A stretch of 50,418 nucleotides of DNA from Clostridia bacterium (GCA_017507905.1 JAFWAA010000051.1:1-50418); one strand, 5' to 3'; positions 32,450 to 41,487 are shown, counted from the first letter of the stretch. Notes: generated by a model from the letters alone, not told the origin. A program made the numbers and translations.

Positions 32450-32652
32450 CCTTCCGCGTCCCAATCACGCCGAAGGCGTGTATATCATCCTGTTCCAAAG
32501 GAACGGCATATCATCAATGCGAAGCATTGTATATCATCAAGCCGCAGGGAAAATGCACGCTGGCGCGTGATGAGATACAAGGGCGGCTCGCCGCCCTTGA
32601 TGATATACACCGCACTTCGCGCGGTGATGATATGCCAAGCCTGTCGGCTTGG
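32450..32652 (-). repeat. Branched hairpin element, copy 2 (behind tRNA-Arg)
   Basis: In the tRNA direction (minus) it starts at 32652 with the same hairpin as copy 1 (CCAAGCC GACA GGCTTGG) and ends with the same CACGCC-TTC-GGCGTG hairpin (32480-32466) and GATTGGGACGCGGAA. In between are hairpins at 32608-32625, 32581-32596 (GGGCGGC/GCCGCCC), 32556-32569 (CACGC/GCGTG), 32516-32528 (AATGC/GCATT) and 32490-32506. Spacers before the centre read ATATCATCA and those after it read TGATGATAT. They differ from copy 1 (TGGAATC, GATTCCA) but are again mutually complementary. No gene is encoded in the element. Confidence 0.85.
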
Positions 32653-32654
32653 AT

Positions 32655-32691
32655 AAAAAAATTCGACAAGTCGAAACTTGTCGAATTTTTT
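32655..32691 (-). terminator. tRNA-Arg terminator
   Basis: On the minus strand arms AAAAATTCGACAAG and CTTGTCGAATTTTT around 6 nt with a seven-T tract, directly behind the CCA end. Confidence 0.9.
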
Positions 32692-32768
32692 TGGCCTACC
32701 CGAAAGGATTCGAACCTTCGACCTTCAGAGTCGGAGTCTGACGCGCTATCCAGCTGTGCCACGGGTAG
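32692..32768 (-). tRNA. tRNA-Arg (anticodon CCG)
   Basis: A complete cloverleaf: acceptor CTACCCG/CGGGTAG, anticodon stem TCAGA/TCTGA around CTCCGAC (anticodon CCG), T arm GAAGG/CCTTT around TTCGAAT, CCA encoded. It reads CGG codons. Confidence 0.95.
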
Positions 32769-32778
32769 AGATGAATTG

Positions 32779-32840
32779 ATTTTGCCCTTCGCTACCTTCA
32801 ACGTCGGAGCGGACACGCCATCCGGCTGTGCCACGGGTAG
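32779..32840 (-). pseudogene. Degenerate tRNA-Arg-like copy in the tRNA-Arg leader
   Basis: From 32840 the minus strand repeats the 5' part of the real tRNA: CTACCCGTGGCACAGC is identical, followed by GGAT, GCG, GTC and CTCCGAC at equivalent places and TGAAGGT. The anticodon stem no longer pairs and the T arm and acceptor 3' strand are lost. It begins about 11 nt after the predicted transcript start, so it would be transcribed ahead of the real tRNA. Confidence 0.75.
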
Positions 32841-32857
32841 TTTCGGAAAGCACTCGT

Positions 32858-32886
32858 ATTATACCATACTTTCCGCGCAAATGCAA
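32858..32886 (-). promoter_or_regulatory. tRNA-Arg promoter
   Basis: TTGCAT (32886-32881), 17-bp spacer, TATAAT (32863-32858) on the minus strand. Confidence 0.85.
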
Positions 32887-32936
32887 GCGATTTTTGCAGT
32901 TTTTGCCCTTCTTTTTTCCAAGGAGAAGAAAAACTG

Positions 32937-32965
32937 TTGACAAATTTCGAAGTTCATTATATAAT
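32937..32965 (+). promoter_or_regulatory. glnN promoter
   Basis: TTGACA (32937-32942), 17-bp spacer, TATAAT (32960-32965): full consensus. Divergent from the tRNA-Arg promoter. Confidence 0.9.
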
Positions 32966-33026
32966 TATGATATTCTATTCCGCTTCGCCGCTCGGCGAAG
33001 CCCCTTAGAAAGGATTTTCTGAACCG

Positions 33027-35117
33027 ATGAAAACAAACGTTTCCGAAATCTTTGGCTCGATGGTCTTTAACGACGACGTCATGCGCGAGCGCCTCCCCAA
33101 GGAGGTCTACAAATCGCTGACCAAGACCATCGCCACCGGCAGGACTATCGACCCCTCGATCGCCGACGTGGTCGCCAACGCCATGAAGGACTGGGCTGTG
33201 GAAAAGGGCGCAACGCACTACACGCACTGGTTCCAGCCTCTGACCGGCGTCACGGCGGAAAAGCACGACGCCTTTATCTCCCCCGTTGGCACAAGTAAGG
33301 TCGTGATGGAGTTCTCCGGCAAGGAGCTGATCCACGGTGAGTCGGATGCCTCCTCCTTCCCCACGGGCGGCCTGCGCGCCACCTTTGAGGCAAGAGGCTA
33401 CACCGCCTGGGATCCCGCCTCCTACGCCTTCGTCAAGGACGGTACCCTCTATATCCCCACCGCCTTCTGCTCCTATACGGGCGAGGCGCTGGACGCAAAG
33501 ACGCCCCTTCTCCGCTCCATGGACGCCCTCAACACGCAGGCCCTGCGCATTCTTCGCCTCTTTGGCGATACGACCTGCCGCCGCGTGGACATCACCGTGG
33601 GCGCCGAGCAGGAGTACTTTATCGTGGACAAGGCCATGTACGACCGCCGCAAGGATCTGGTCTACGCGGGCAGGACCCTCTTTGGTGCGCCGGCCCCCAA
33701 GGGGCAGGAGCTGGAGGATCACTACTTCGGCCCGCTGAAAACGCGCATCGCCGCCTTTATGGCCGACCTCGACAAGGCGCTCTGGACCATGGGCATCAAC
33801 GCCAAGACCAAGCACAACGAGGCCGCTCCCGCACAGCACGAGCTGGCCCCCATCTACGAGACCGCCAACATCGCCGTGGATCAGAACCTTCTGACCATGG
33901 AATACATGAAGAAGATCGCCGAGCGCCACGGCCTTGTCTGCCTCCTGCACGAAAAGCCCTACGCAGGCGTCAACGGCTCGGGCAAGCACAACAACTGGTC
34001 GCTCAGCGCAAACGGAAAGAACCTGCTCGACCCCGGCAAGACCCCCGCAGATAACGCCAAGTTCCTCCTCTTCCTCGCCGCCATCATTCAGGCGGTGGAC
34101 GACTACCAGGATCTGATGCGCGTGTCGGTGGCCTACGCGGGCAACGATCACCGTCTTGGAGCCGGAGAGGCTCCTCCCGCCATCGTCTCGCTCTTTGTGG
34201 GTGAGGATCTCGGCGCGCTGATCGAATCGATCGTGGACGGCACCGCCTATCAGGGTACGAAGGCCGCCATGATGGATCTGGGCATTCCCTCCGTTCCCGT
34301 CTTCCGTAAGGACACCACCGACCGCAACCGCACCTCTCCCTTTGCCTTTACGGGCAACAAGTTTGAGTTCCGCATGGTGGGCGCATCCCAGAACATCGCC
34401 CTGCCCAACACCGTTCTCAACACCGCCGTGGCCGAATCCCTGCGCCAGTTTGCCGACCGTTTGGAGGAGGCCGACAACGTGGAGAGCGCCGCCGCTCAGC
34501 TGATCAAGGATACCCTCACCGCGCACAAGCGCATTCTCTTTGACGGCAACGGCTACTCCGACGAGTGGGAGGCCGAGGCAAAGCGTCGCGGTCTGCTCAA
34601 TCTGCGCACCTCGGTGGACGCCTACAAGACCTTTATGGACGAGAAGAACGTTCGCCTGTTCTCCTCTCTCGGCGTCATGAGCGAATCCGAAATGCGCTCC
34701 CGCGAGGAGATCTACTTTGAGAACTACGCCAAGGTCGTCAACATCGAGGCGCTGACCATGGTGGTCATGGCCTCGCGCGACTACATTCCTGCGGCAGAGG
34801 CCTACATCGGCCGTCTTGCCGACACCGCCACCAAAAAGCGCGCGATCTCTCCCACGCTCACCTGCGCGCTGGAGGAGGATCTGATCCGCCGTCTTTCCTC
34901 TCTCAGCTACGAGGCCTACTGCGCCGTGGAGGAGCTGAAGTCCGCTGAGACGGCCGCCGCCGCGATCCCCGACGCCCGTACGCGCGCCGAGCGCTACTGC
35001 GACGTGGTAATCCCTCTGATGCAACGGCTGCGCCGCGCCGTGGACGGCATGGAGGTGCTGACGGCAGGTCAGCTCTGGCCCGTTCCCACCTACGGAGATC
35101 TGATGTTCCGCGTCTGA
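33027..35117 (+). CDS. glnN: Glutamine synthetase, type III
   Basis: 696 residues, the size of class III enzymes (GlnN), which make glutamine from glutamate, ammonia and ATP. The N-terminal family signature is [20 protein letters not shown]; the beta-grasp and catalytic parts show [18 protein letters not shown], the metal-site [26 protein letters not shown], the ATP-site-like [12 protein letters not shown] and [18 protein letters not shown]. It has its own strong promoter and a convergent terminator. The AGGA site is rather far (about 13 nt) from the ATG. The class is frequent in Clostridia and Bacteroidota. Confidence 0.96.
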   Translation: MKTNVSEIFGSMVFNDDVMRERLPKEVYKSLTKTIATGRTIDPSIADVVANAMKDWAVEKGATHYTHWFQPLTGVTAEKHDAFISPVGTSKVVMEFSGKELIHGESDASSFPTGGLRATFEARGYTAWDPASYAFVKDGTLYIPTAFCSYTGEALDAKTPLLRSMDALNTQALRILRLFGDTTCRRVDITVGAEQEYFIVDKAMYDRRKDLVYAGRTLFGAPAPKGQELEDHYFGPLKTRIAAFMADLDKALWTMGINAKTKHNEAAPAQHELAPIYETANIAVDQNLLTMEYMKKIAERHGLVCLLHEKPYAGVNGSGKHNNWSLSANGKNLLDPGKTPADNAKFLLFLAAIIQAVDDYQDLMRVSVAYAGNDHRLGAGEAPPAIVSLFVGEDLGALIESIVDGTAYQGTKAAMMDLGIPSVPVFRKDTTDRNRTSPFAFTGNKFEFRMVGASQNIALPNTVLNTAVAESLRQFADRLEEADNVESAAAQLIKDTLTAHKRILFDGNGYSDEWEAEAKRRGLLNLRTSVDAYKTFMDEKNVRLFSSLGVMSESEMRSREEIYFENYAKVVNIEALTMVVMASRDYIPAAEAYIGRLADTATKKRAISPTLTCALEEDLIRRLSSLSYEAYCAVEELKSAETAAAAIPDARTRAERYCDVVIPLMQRLRRAVDGMEVLTAGQLWPVPTYGDLMFRV

Positions 35118-35140
35118 TCCCTCCGAAACGAAAAAAAGAA

Positions 35141-35195
35141 AGAAACGGATGTGTACTCTACGCAAGGGCGTGGACGTACGCATCCGTTTTTCGCT
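35141..35195 (+). terminator. glnN terminator
   Basis: Arms AAACGGATG and CATCCGTTT with a long loop and a T tract; the convergent MATE gene ends right after it. Confidence 0.7.
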
Positions 35196-36620
35196 TTATT
35201 TTTCGACCGCGGCAAGCAGCGACGCCTCGCTCTCGCGCCTCGCTTCACGCTTTCGCCGTCTGTGCAGACTGCAAAGACCGATCGTATAGTGTGCCGTCGC
35301 CGTAAGGCCCCAGGAGATGGGATAGGAAAGATACAGCACCTCCATGGTGGGCATCGCCGCAAAGAGGGTATAGACCCACACCACGCGCAGCACGCAGGAG
35401 CCAAGGAGAGAGACGACCGTTGAGGTCAGGGATTTTCCAAGTCCGCGCAAAAGACCGCTTCCCGTTTCCATCAGTCCTAGGAGAAAATAGACCGAGAAGG
35501 TCAAATTCACGCGCTTCATGCCCGCCGCGATGGCCGCGGGATTTTCGGGCGCGTACAGGCCAAGCAGGCTCTCGCCAAAGGGACGGACCAGGTTGCCAAG
35601 CACGAGGCCGACCAGGGCGACCGACAGCGCACAGCGCAGAATGCACTGGCGCACGCGCTTGTAGTTTTGCGCGCCCACGTTCTGCCCGACGAAGGTCAGC
35701 GTTGCCTGGTAGAAGGAGTTTTGCACCGTGTAGAGATAGCCCTCCACGTTTGCCGCGGCCGCATTGCCTGCGACCACTGCCTTGCCAAGCGAGTTGACCG
35801 AGCTTTGGATCAGCACGTTGGAGATGGAAAAGAGCATTCCCTGCACGCCCGCAGGAATACCGATGGCGAGCAGACGCTTGAGCTTGTCCCCGTGAATGCG
35901 CAGCTTGCCAAGCTCCAGACGGCAGGGGCCGTCGGTGTGAAGCATAAAGCCGATGATCAGCACGCAGGAGAGCCAATGCGAGGCCGCCGTGGCAATTCCC
36001 ACGCCGATCGCGCCCAGATGGAAGCCCAGAACCATGATCAGATTGAGGATCACGTTGAGCACGCCCGCCGCGGAAAGGAAGGCCAGAGGGCGGACGGTAT
36101 CTCCCGTGGAGCGCAGCATTGCCGCGCAATAATTATACAGGATATTGGCGATCGCGCCGCAGAAGTACGCGCGCATATAGGGCACGGCCTGCGCCATGAC
36201 GACCTCCTCGGTCCCCATCAGCGCAAGAAGCGGACGGGCAAAGAGAATGCCGATCACGGTCGCCCCCACGCCGCAGACCAGCGCGGTCAGCACCGAGGTA
36301 TGTACCGTACGGGAAACGTCGTCGTACTTTCGCGCGCCCATGTCGTTGGCCACGGTAACGCCCGAGCCGATCGACAGGCCAATGAACAGATTGATCAAAA
36401 GGGTGATCAGCGAGCCGCAGGAGCCAACGGCGGCCAAAGCCGTCTCACACTCCTCGGGCGTGCTTCCTCCCCAGCGGCCGACCACGATGATGTCTGCCGT
36501 ATTGAACAAGAGCTGCAAAACGCCCGTGGCGATCAGGGGAAGCACGAATCTTGCCAGCTGCGGCAGGATCGGGCCCTCCGTATAGTCACGAAATCGCTTT
36601 TGCGCACCTGTGCTTTCCAT
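35196..36620 (-). CDS. MATE-family efflux transporter
   Basis: 474 residues with 12 predicted TM helices in two six-helix halves. MATE-type segments include LPLIATGVLQLLFNTADIIV near the N-terminus, AAVGSCGSLITLLINLFIGL and GIPAGVQGMLFSISNVLIQS in the second half. It would export cationic drugs or metabolites with Na+ or H+ antiport. ATG follows GGAGTGAGTAAAG. It is a single gene downstream of a small membrane-protein gene; a hairpin at 36718-36752 lies between them. The substrate is unknown. Confidence 0.92.
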   Translation of the reverse strand: MESTGAQKRFRDYTEGPILPQLARFVLPLIATGVLQLLFNTADIIVVGRWGGSTPEECETALAAVGSCGSLITLLINLFIGLSIGSGVTVANDMGARKYDDVSRTVHTSVLTALVCGVGATVIGILFARPLLALMGTEEVVMAQAVPYMRAYFCGAIANILYNYCAAMLRSTGDTVRPLAFLSAAGVLNVILNLIMVLGFHLGAIGVGIATAASHWLSCVLIIGFMLHTDGPCRLELGKLRIHGDKLKRLLAIGIPAGVQGMLFSISNVLIQSSVNSLGKAVVAGNAAAANVEGYLYTVQNSFYQATLTFVGQNVGAQNYKRVRQCILRCALSVALVGLVLGNLVRPFGESLLGLYAPENPAAIAAGMKRVNLTFSVYFLLGLMETGSGLLRGLGKSLTSTVVSLLGSCVLRVVWVYTLFAAMPTMEVLYLSYPISWGLTATAHYTIGLCSLHRRRKREARRESEASLLAAVEK

Positions 36621-36714
36621 TCTTTACTCACTCCTCTCCAAGGGAAAACGGGCTTGCCGTGGGAAGCTCCCTCCCGCGCGCAACACCCGAAGATTGCCGA
36701 TCGGCGCATAAGGA

Positions 36715-36752
36715 AAGCCGCCTCGCAACGTCCTTGCGGGGCGGCTCGCTTA
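36715..36752 (-). terminator. Hairpin downstream of the 36756-37118 gene
   Basis: Minus-strand arms AGCCGCC and GGCGGCT with inner pairing of CCGCAAGG. Only a short TTTCC follows, so it is a weak terminator. Confidence 0.5.
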
Positions 36753-36755
36753 GAT

Positions 36756-37118
36756 TCAGGCATCAAAAATGAAGTCCTCGATCGAGGTCTCCTCGTCCAC
36801 CTCAATGCGATGCAGATGATCGCGGGAGACGCTTCCGCGGTCGGCGGCAACGCCAAGCACCTCGGAAATGTTGCGATCCATCAGCTCGGCATCCTCGCCG
36901 TCGATCACGTCGTCCATCTTCAACCGGCGAACGGCGTCACGCTCGGGCTTGGAGGCGATCGCCATGCCTGCGGCAAGGCCTGCAATGCCTGCCAGAAGGC
37001 TGACCACGCTGGTCTCCTTCTTCTTGCCTGCACGGACCGAATAGTCGGTGATCAGCGCCACCGAGATGGCGGCGACCGATGCGCCTGCGATGCGGTAAAA
37101 CAGATTTTCGTTTTTCAT
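36756..37118 (-). CDS. Small hypothetical protein with two hydrophobic segments
   Basis: 120 residues. Hydrophobic stretches at about 8-25 (IAGASVAAISVALI) and 37-55 (SVVSLLAGIAGLAAGMAIA) suggest a membrane hairpin; the acidic tail ends EVDEETSIEDFIFDA. I do not recognise a family. ATG follows GGAGGGAACT, 42 nt after prfB and in the same direction, so it is probably transcribed from the prfB promoter. Confidence 0.7.
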   Translation of the reverse strand: MKNENLFYRIAGASVAAISVALITDYSVRAGKKKETSVVSLLAGIAGLAAGMAIASKPERDAVRRLKMDDVIDGEDAELMDRNISEVLGVAADRGSVSRDHLHRIEVDEETSIEDFIFDA

Positions 37119-37160
37119 AGTTCCCTCCGAGTCGGTTTTATCGGTATAGCTTGCTTTGTC

Positions 37161-38270
37161 TTAATTGGCGGACGTCATCTTGAGGTAAGCGTTGATGAAG
37201 CCGTCGATGTCGCCGTCCATAACGGCCTGAATGTTGCCGGTCTCGTATCCCGTACGGGTGTCCTTGGCCAGCGTGTAGGGCATGAAGACGTAGGAACGGA
37301 TCTGTGCGCCCCACTCGATGTTGGTCTTGTTGCCCTGGATATCCTCGATGGTGTCCAGACGCTCCTGGAGCTTGATCTCCATCAGCTTGGACTTGAGCAT
37401 ACGCATGGCGGTCTCCTTGTTCTGGAGCTGGGATCTCTCGGTCTGACAGCCCACCACGATGCCCGTCGGCTTATGCACGATGCGAATGGCCGAGTCGGTC
37501 TTGTTGATGTGCTGACCTCCCGCGCCGCTCGAGCGGTGCGCCGTGACCTCGATGTCCTCCTCGCGAATGACCACCTCGTCCACGTTATCAAACTCGGGCA
37601 TGACCTCGATCGAGGCAAAGGAGGTCTGGCGGCGTCCGTTGGCGTCAAAGGGGGAGACGCGCACGAGACGGTGCACGCCGTTCTCGCTCTTGAGGTATCC
37701 GTAGGCGTTCAGTCCGCTGATCATGACCGTGGCGCTCTTAATGCCTGCGCCGTCACCGTCCAGCCAGTCGGTCAGCTTCACCTGGAAGCCTCGCTTCTCT
37801 GCCCAGCGCGTGATCATGCGGTAGAGCATCTGTGCCCAATCCTGCGCCTCGGTTCCGCCCGCACCCGGGTGGAAGGAGACGATGGCGTTATTCTTATCGT
37901 ATTCGCCCGAAAGCAGGACCTCAATGCGGCGGCGCTCCTCCTCCTCGAGAATGGCGGCAAGCTCGCCCTGCACCTCCTCCACGAAGGATTCGTCATTCTC
38001 CTCGATGGCCATTTCCGCAAGGGCAATCGCGTCCTCAAGCCGTGCGCAAAGGCGCTCGTAGCCTGCCACCTTATCCTGTCCCTGCTTGACCACCTGCAGC
38101 ACCTTGCTGGATTTCTCCGCATTGCTCCAGAAATCGGGGGCCTGCGTTTGTGCCTCCAGATCCTTCAGGCTCTCTCGGGTCTCCTCGATCCGCAGTGCGT
38201 TGCCCAATTCCTTGATGTCCGCACGCAGGCCGATCAGCTTATACTTTGCTTCTTCTAATGCAACGATCAA
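37161..38270 (-). CDS. prfB: Peptide chain release factor 2
   Basis: 369 residues, full length. RF2 releases finished proteins at UGA and UAA. The stop-reading motif SPF is at 206-208 and the catalytic GGQ at 251-253 (SSGAGGQHINKTDS). The start is TTG 38270 behind GGAGGTACAT; no ATG lies in a suitable place. The programmed +1 frameshift that controls prfB in many bacteria (a UGA near codon 25) is absent: one frame covers the whole protein. It has its own promoter. Confidence 0.96.
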   Translation of the reverse strand: MIVALEEAKYKLIGLRADIKELGNALRIEETRESLKDLEAQTQAPDFWSNAEKSSKVLQVVKQGQDKVAGYERLCARLEDAIALAEMAIEENDESFVEEVQGELAAILEEEERRRIEVLLSGEYDKNNAIVSFHPGAGGTEAQDWAQMLYRMITRWAEKRGFQVKLTDWLDGDGAGIKSATVMISGLNAYGYLKSENGVHRLVRVSPFDANGRRQTSFASIEVMPEFDNVDEVVIREEDIEVTAHRSSGAGGQHINKTDSAIRIVHKPTGIVVGCQTERSQLQNKETAMRMLKSKLMEIKLQERLDTIEDIQGNKTNIEWGAQIRSYVFMPYTLAKDTRTGYETGNIQAVMDGDIDGFINAYLKMTSAN

Positions 38271-38328
38271 ATGTACCTCCCACGCCCGTATCGGGCGTTC
38301 TGTGTATCGGTCTTTCCGTTCTCTCTTT

Positions 38329-38358
38329 ATTATAGCACGAATCCACGCGCTCTTGCAA
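38329..38358 (-). promoter_or_regulatory. prfB promoter
   Basis: TTGCAA (38358-38353), 18-bp spacer, TATAAT (38334-38329) on the minus strand. Confidence 0.75.
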
Positions 38359-38389
38359 GAGGTTTTTTTGTTTTTTTCAAAATCTGCCG

Positions 38390-38869
38390 TTATTTATGAT
38401 ATTTCGTTCCCTTCAGAATGGAAAAGGAGCGATAAAGCACCTCGAGCAGCAAAACGCGCATCATCTGGTGCGGGAAGGTGAGGGCCGAGACCGAAAGCCG
38501 AAGCTGGCAGGCCTCCTTGACCTCGGGGGCAAGCCCGTGCGACGAGCCGATCACAAGGCAAAGGCTTCCCTGCCCGTCGATCGCGCTCTGCAATCTCTCG
38601 GCCAGCGCCTCGGAGGAGAACTGCTTTCCCTCCACGCAAAGCGCTATGCGGTAGGCTCTTGGCGGCATGGCAGAGAGGATCCGCTTGCCCTCGTCGGCAA
38701 GCGCCGCACGCACCTCGCTCTCGGAGGGATTCTCCGAAAGGCGCGCCTCCTTCAGCTCCAGCAGAGTCGGCTTGCAAAAGGCGCAAAGGCGCTTTTCGTA
38801 TTCCTTGACGGCGTCGCGCCAGTAGGCCTCCTTCAGGCCTCCCACGGTGATCACGGTAAGCTGAATCAT
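38390..38869 (-). CDS. rlmH: 23S rRNA (pseudouridine1915-N3)-methyltransferase RlmH
   Basis: A 159-residue SPOUT methyltransferase that modifies pseudouridine 1915 in helix 69 of 23S rRNA using S-adenosylmethionine. It starts MIQLTVITVGGLKEAYWRD at ATG 38869 (site GGAGGAAACG). The knot signature is LCLVIGSSHGLAPEV, followed by the C-terminal SVSALTFPHQMMRVLLLEVL, which is highly typical of the family. Length is normal. It follows the walJ-like gene by 40 nt, a pairing common in Firmicutes. Confidence 0.96.
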   Translation of the reverse strand: MIQLTVITVGGLKEAYWRDAVKEYEKRLCAFCKPTLLELKEARLSENPSESEVRAALADEGKRILSAMPPRAYRIALCVEGKQFSSEALAERLQSAIDGQGSLCLVIGSSHGLAPEVKEACQLRLSVSALTFPHQMMRVLLLEVLYRSFSILKGTKYHK

Positions 38870-38909
38870 CGTTTCCTCCTTCCACGGCGTGCAAGGGTCG
38901 CATGGACCG

Positions 38910-39701
38910 TCACGCGTCTTCCTCCTCAAAAAGTACGGTAATGGCGTCGGGGTGTGCCACGCGAATGCAGACGCCGTCGTCCCCCACCGCGCCAAAGCAC
39001 TCGTCAAAGGCGATGTCGGGCGTGTTGTTCTCGCGGCTCAGATGCGCCAGAAGCAGATAGCGCGTGCCGCTCGCGCAAAGACGGGAGGCAAGGCAGGCGC
39101 TGTCGGGATTGGAGAGATGCCCGCGCCGCGATGCGATCCGCCGCTTCAGCTCGTAGGGATAGGACCCCGTCTGCAGCATCTCGGGATCGTGGTTGCTCTC
39201 CAGGATCACGGCGTCGCACCCAAAAAGTCCCTGCTCGACCTCGGGCGTTACGTAGCCCAGGTCGGTGGCGTATCCCAGACGGAAAACGCCCTGCTCGGTG
39301 GGGATCTCGATGCGATAGCCCACGGAGCCGCGGCTATCGTGCGGCGTGGGAAAGGAGGTCACGGTCATGCCGCAGATCTCCTGCGTCCAGATGGGGGGAT
39401 GGGGACAAAGATGCGGCTCCACCGACGTCTCCCCCGCAAAGCGCGGAAGGCAGGCGGTGGGCAGATGTATGGGCATGGGGTGCTTCTTGATCCACACGGC
39501 AAGCGCGCTGACGTGGTCGCTATGCTCGTGCGTCAGCAGGATCGCCCCGATGCGTGCGGGATCCACCCCTCCCTCGGTCAGTGCGGCGTTCAGGTGCTTT
39601 GCGTTTTTGCCCGCGTCGATCAGCAGCGTGCCGCTCGGCGCGCAGATGGCAAAGGCGTTTCCGCTCGAGCCCGAATACAGGGAAAGAATACGCAATCCCA
39701 T
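38910..39701 (-). CDS. MBL-fold hydrolase, WalJ/YycJ type
   Basis: 263 residues. N-terminal MGLRILSLYSGSSGNAFAI is characteristic of the YycJ/WalJ group; the metal-binding motif is THEHSDH (57-63), with further His in PTPHDSRGSVGY and LLAHLSREN. Members are linked to coordination of cell-wall metabolism and replication; here it lies next to rlmH, as in other Firmicutes, but no walRK is in the window. ATG 39701 shares one base with the upstream stop (TGATG), so translation is coupled to the preceding gene. Confidence 0.9.
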   Translation of the reverse strand: MGLRILSLYSGSSGNAFAICAPSGTLLIDAGKNAKHLNAALTEGGVDPARIGAILLTHEHSDHVSALAVWIKKHPMPIHLPTACLPRFAGETSVEPHLCPHPPIWTQEICGMTVTSFPTPHDSRGSVGYRIEIPTEQGVFRLGYATDLGYVTPEVEQGLFGCDAVILESNHDPEMLQTGSYPYELKRRIASRRGHLSNPDSACLASRLCASGTRYLLLAHLSRENNTPDIAFDECFGAVGDDGVCIRVAHPDAITVLFEEEDA

Positions 39702-40063
39702 CACGAGAGCCTCTCTGCAAAAAAGGGCCAAAGGAAAAGATACGCGTAATCCAAAAGCAGCGTCAGGATCATGGGCAGCACCAGCGTCAGGATCCACTCC
39801 GAGCGGGCAAGACGCTCGCGGCTCTCGCGCAAAAGCGTCCGCTTCTCCTCAAGCGACATACTGTCGGGGAGCGTTTCCTCGGTGGCGTTCTTCCAGGCAA
39901 GGCCGCGGTTATAGATGACGTAGACCAGGGCCAGGATCGCGCCGCAGCCCACGTAGAGCAGGTGCATCGGCACGCCCTTGGCCGCCAAAAGAAAATAGAT
40001 GACCGCAAGGATCACCGTATGCAAAAGCAAACGAAGCGCAAGCCTCTTCTTTTCGGGTCGCAC
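39701..40063 (-). CDS. Small membrane protein upstream of the walJ-like gene
   Basis: 120 residues with three hydrophobic helices (about 13-28, 34-51 and 95-115). The start GTG 40063 lies 11 nt after AGGAGGGG; an in-frame TTG further up would put that site inside the gene. Translationally coupled to the MBL hydrolase gene by a 1-nt overlap. Family not recognised. A hairpin with arms GACGGAGC/GCTCCGTC (40105-40137) separates it from the galactokinase gene. Confidence 0.7.
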   Translation of the reverse strand: MRPEKKRLALRLLLHTVILAVIYFLLAAKGVPMHLLYVGCGAILALVYVIYNRGLAWKNATEETLPDSMSLEEKRTLLRESRERLARSEWILTLVLPMILTLLLDYAYLFLWPFFAERLS

Positions 40064-40147
40064 TGTGCAAGACCCCTCCTTTCCTTCCAAGCAAGCAGAT
40101 CACAGACGGAGCACTCGCCATGGGCAGGCGCTCCGTCCGCTGTTTCC

Positions 40148-41443
40148 TTATTCCTCATCAAAGACGCGGATCGCGCCCGCGGGACGAATGGAAAGCACCT
40201 TGCAGCTTCCCTCGCCGAAGGCTCCGTCCATCACGCGGCGAAGCTCCTCGACCTGCGAAAGAGGCACGAAGGCCTGCACCGTTCCCGCAAAGCCGCCGCC
40301 ATGCACGCGCCAGGCCGCGCGCTCTCCCGAAAGGGTACGCTCGGCAAGGCAGAGCGCCAGCGAAAGCCCCTGCTCGGTCACGTTCTTGGTGGTGTATACG
40401 TTTTGCAGATAGCAGAAGGAGGAGCGCCCCGAGGCGAGAACGCCGTCAAAGAAGCCTTCAAGGTCGCCCTTCTCCAGCGCCTCTCTCTGCGCAAGCACGC
40501 GGCGGTTCTCCTCCACAAAATGCAAGGCGCGCAGAATGGCACGGTCGCCAAGGCTCTCGCGCAGACGCGGAATGGCCGCAAGCAGCTCTCCCTCGTCCAC
40601 CTCGCGAAGCACGTCCTTGCCCAGCGCCGCGGCAACCGCCTTCATCTCGGCAGGCACGGCGGCGTAATCCTCGGTCAGGTCGGCGTGGTTGCCTCCCGTG
40701 TTGATGATGCAAAGACGGTAGCCGAGCGCGGTGAGATCAAGCTCCAGCTTTTCAACGACGGGGGCCTTGGGATCGGCAAAGTCGATGGCCACGATGCCGC
40801 CTGCGGCGCAGGCGATCTGGTCCATCAGTCCGCAGGGCTTGCCGAAGAAGACGTTCTCGGCATACTGCGCGATGCAGGAGATCTCTACGAAGGAGATCCT
40901 GCCGCCGTTGTAGAGATGGTTGAGGATCGTGCCGATCATGTCCTCAAAGGCGGCCGAGGAGGAAAGCCCCGAGCCTCCCGGGACGTTTGAGGTGGTGTAG
41001 GCGTCAAAGCCGCCCGTGGCGTATCCGCGATCGGCAAAGCCGCGCACCACGCCTGCGATCAGCGCGTCCGAGCGGCCAAAGCGCTCAGGGTTCGGCTCGC
41101 AAAAGTGCGCAGGGTCAACGACGTCCTCGTCAAAGCCCTCGCTCTTGAGGCGGATCAGCCCATCCTCCACGGGAGAGGCCACCGCCAGAATATCCAGATC
41201 CACCGAGGCGGCGATCACGCGGCCGCGGTTGTGGTCGGTGTGGTTGCCCGAAAGCTCGCTCCGTCCCGAAACCGAGTAGATCTCGGCCTCGCGATCCTCG
41301 CCGTAGCGTGCGGCAAAGGCGTTGACGGCGTCGGTATAGCGTCTTCTCTGCCCGTCAAGGGCGTCCGCACCGTAAAGCGAAAGCAAACGGCGATCCAGCC
41401 TTCCCTCGGCAAGAAGAGCTCTCCATTCAGAAATCGGTCTCAT
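40148..41443 (-). CDS. galK: Galactokinase-type GHMP kinase
   Basis: 431 residues. GHMP-family kinase that phosphorylates galactose or a close relative at C1. The N-terminal galactokinase signature is present in the variant form GRSELSGNHTDHNRG (60-74), where the classical form has a Glu-His; the ATP loop is VPGGSGLSSSAAFE and the third motif VHGGGFAGTVQAF. ATG 41443 follows AAAGGAG. No galT or galE is adjacent. The GH2 glycosidase elsewhere in the window could supply galactose, but this is only a suggestion. Substrate assignment is less certain than the family. Confidence 0.88.
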   Translation of the reverse strand: MRPISEWRALLAEGRLDRRLLSLYGADALDGQRRRYTDAVNAFAARYGEDREAEIYSVSGRSELSGNHTDHNRGRVIAASVDLDILAVASPVEDGLIRLKSEGFDEDVVDPAHFCEPNPERFGRSDALIAGVVRGFADRGYATGGFDAYTTSNVPGGSGLSSSAAFEDMIGTILNHLYNGGRISFVEISCIAQYAENVFFGKPCGLMDQIACAAGGIVAIDFADPKAPVVEKLELDLTALGYRLCIINTGGNHADLTEDYAAVPAEMKAVAAALGKDVLREVDEGELLAAIPRLRESLGDRAILRALHFVEENRRVLAQREALEKGDLEGFFDGVLASGRSSFCYLQNVYTTKNVTEQGLSLALCLAERTLSGERAAWRVHGGGFAGTVQAFVPLSQVEELRRVMDGAFGEGSCKVLSIRPAGAIRVFDEE

Positions 41444-41487
41444 CAAAAACGCACTCCTTTCAAGCGATCCCCCTCGTCCGTCGGCAC

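Noticed and set aside
32222-32940. Plus-strand frames across the hairpin element and tRNA-Arg
   Set aside because: They are translations of hairpins and of the tRNA complement, without start signals.
32859-35183. 774-codon minus-strand frame over glnN
   Set aside because: Antisense shadow of a conserved glutamine synthetase; it would also run over the tRNA and glnN promoters.
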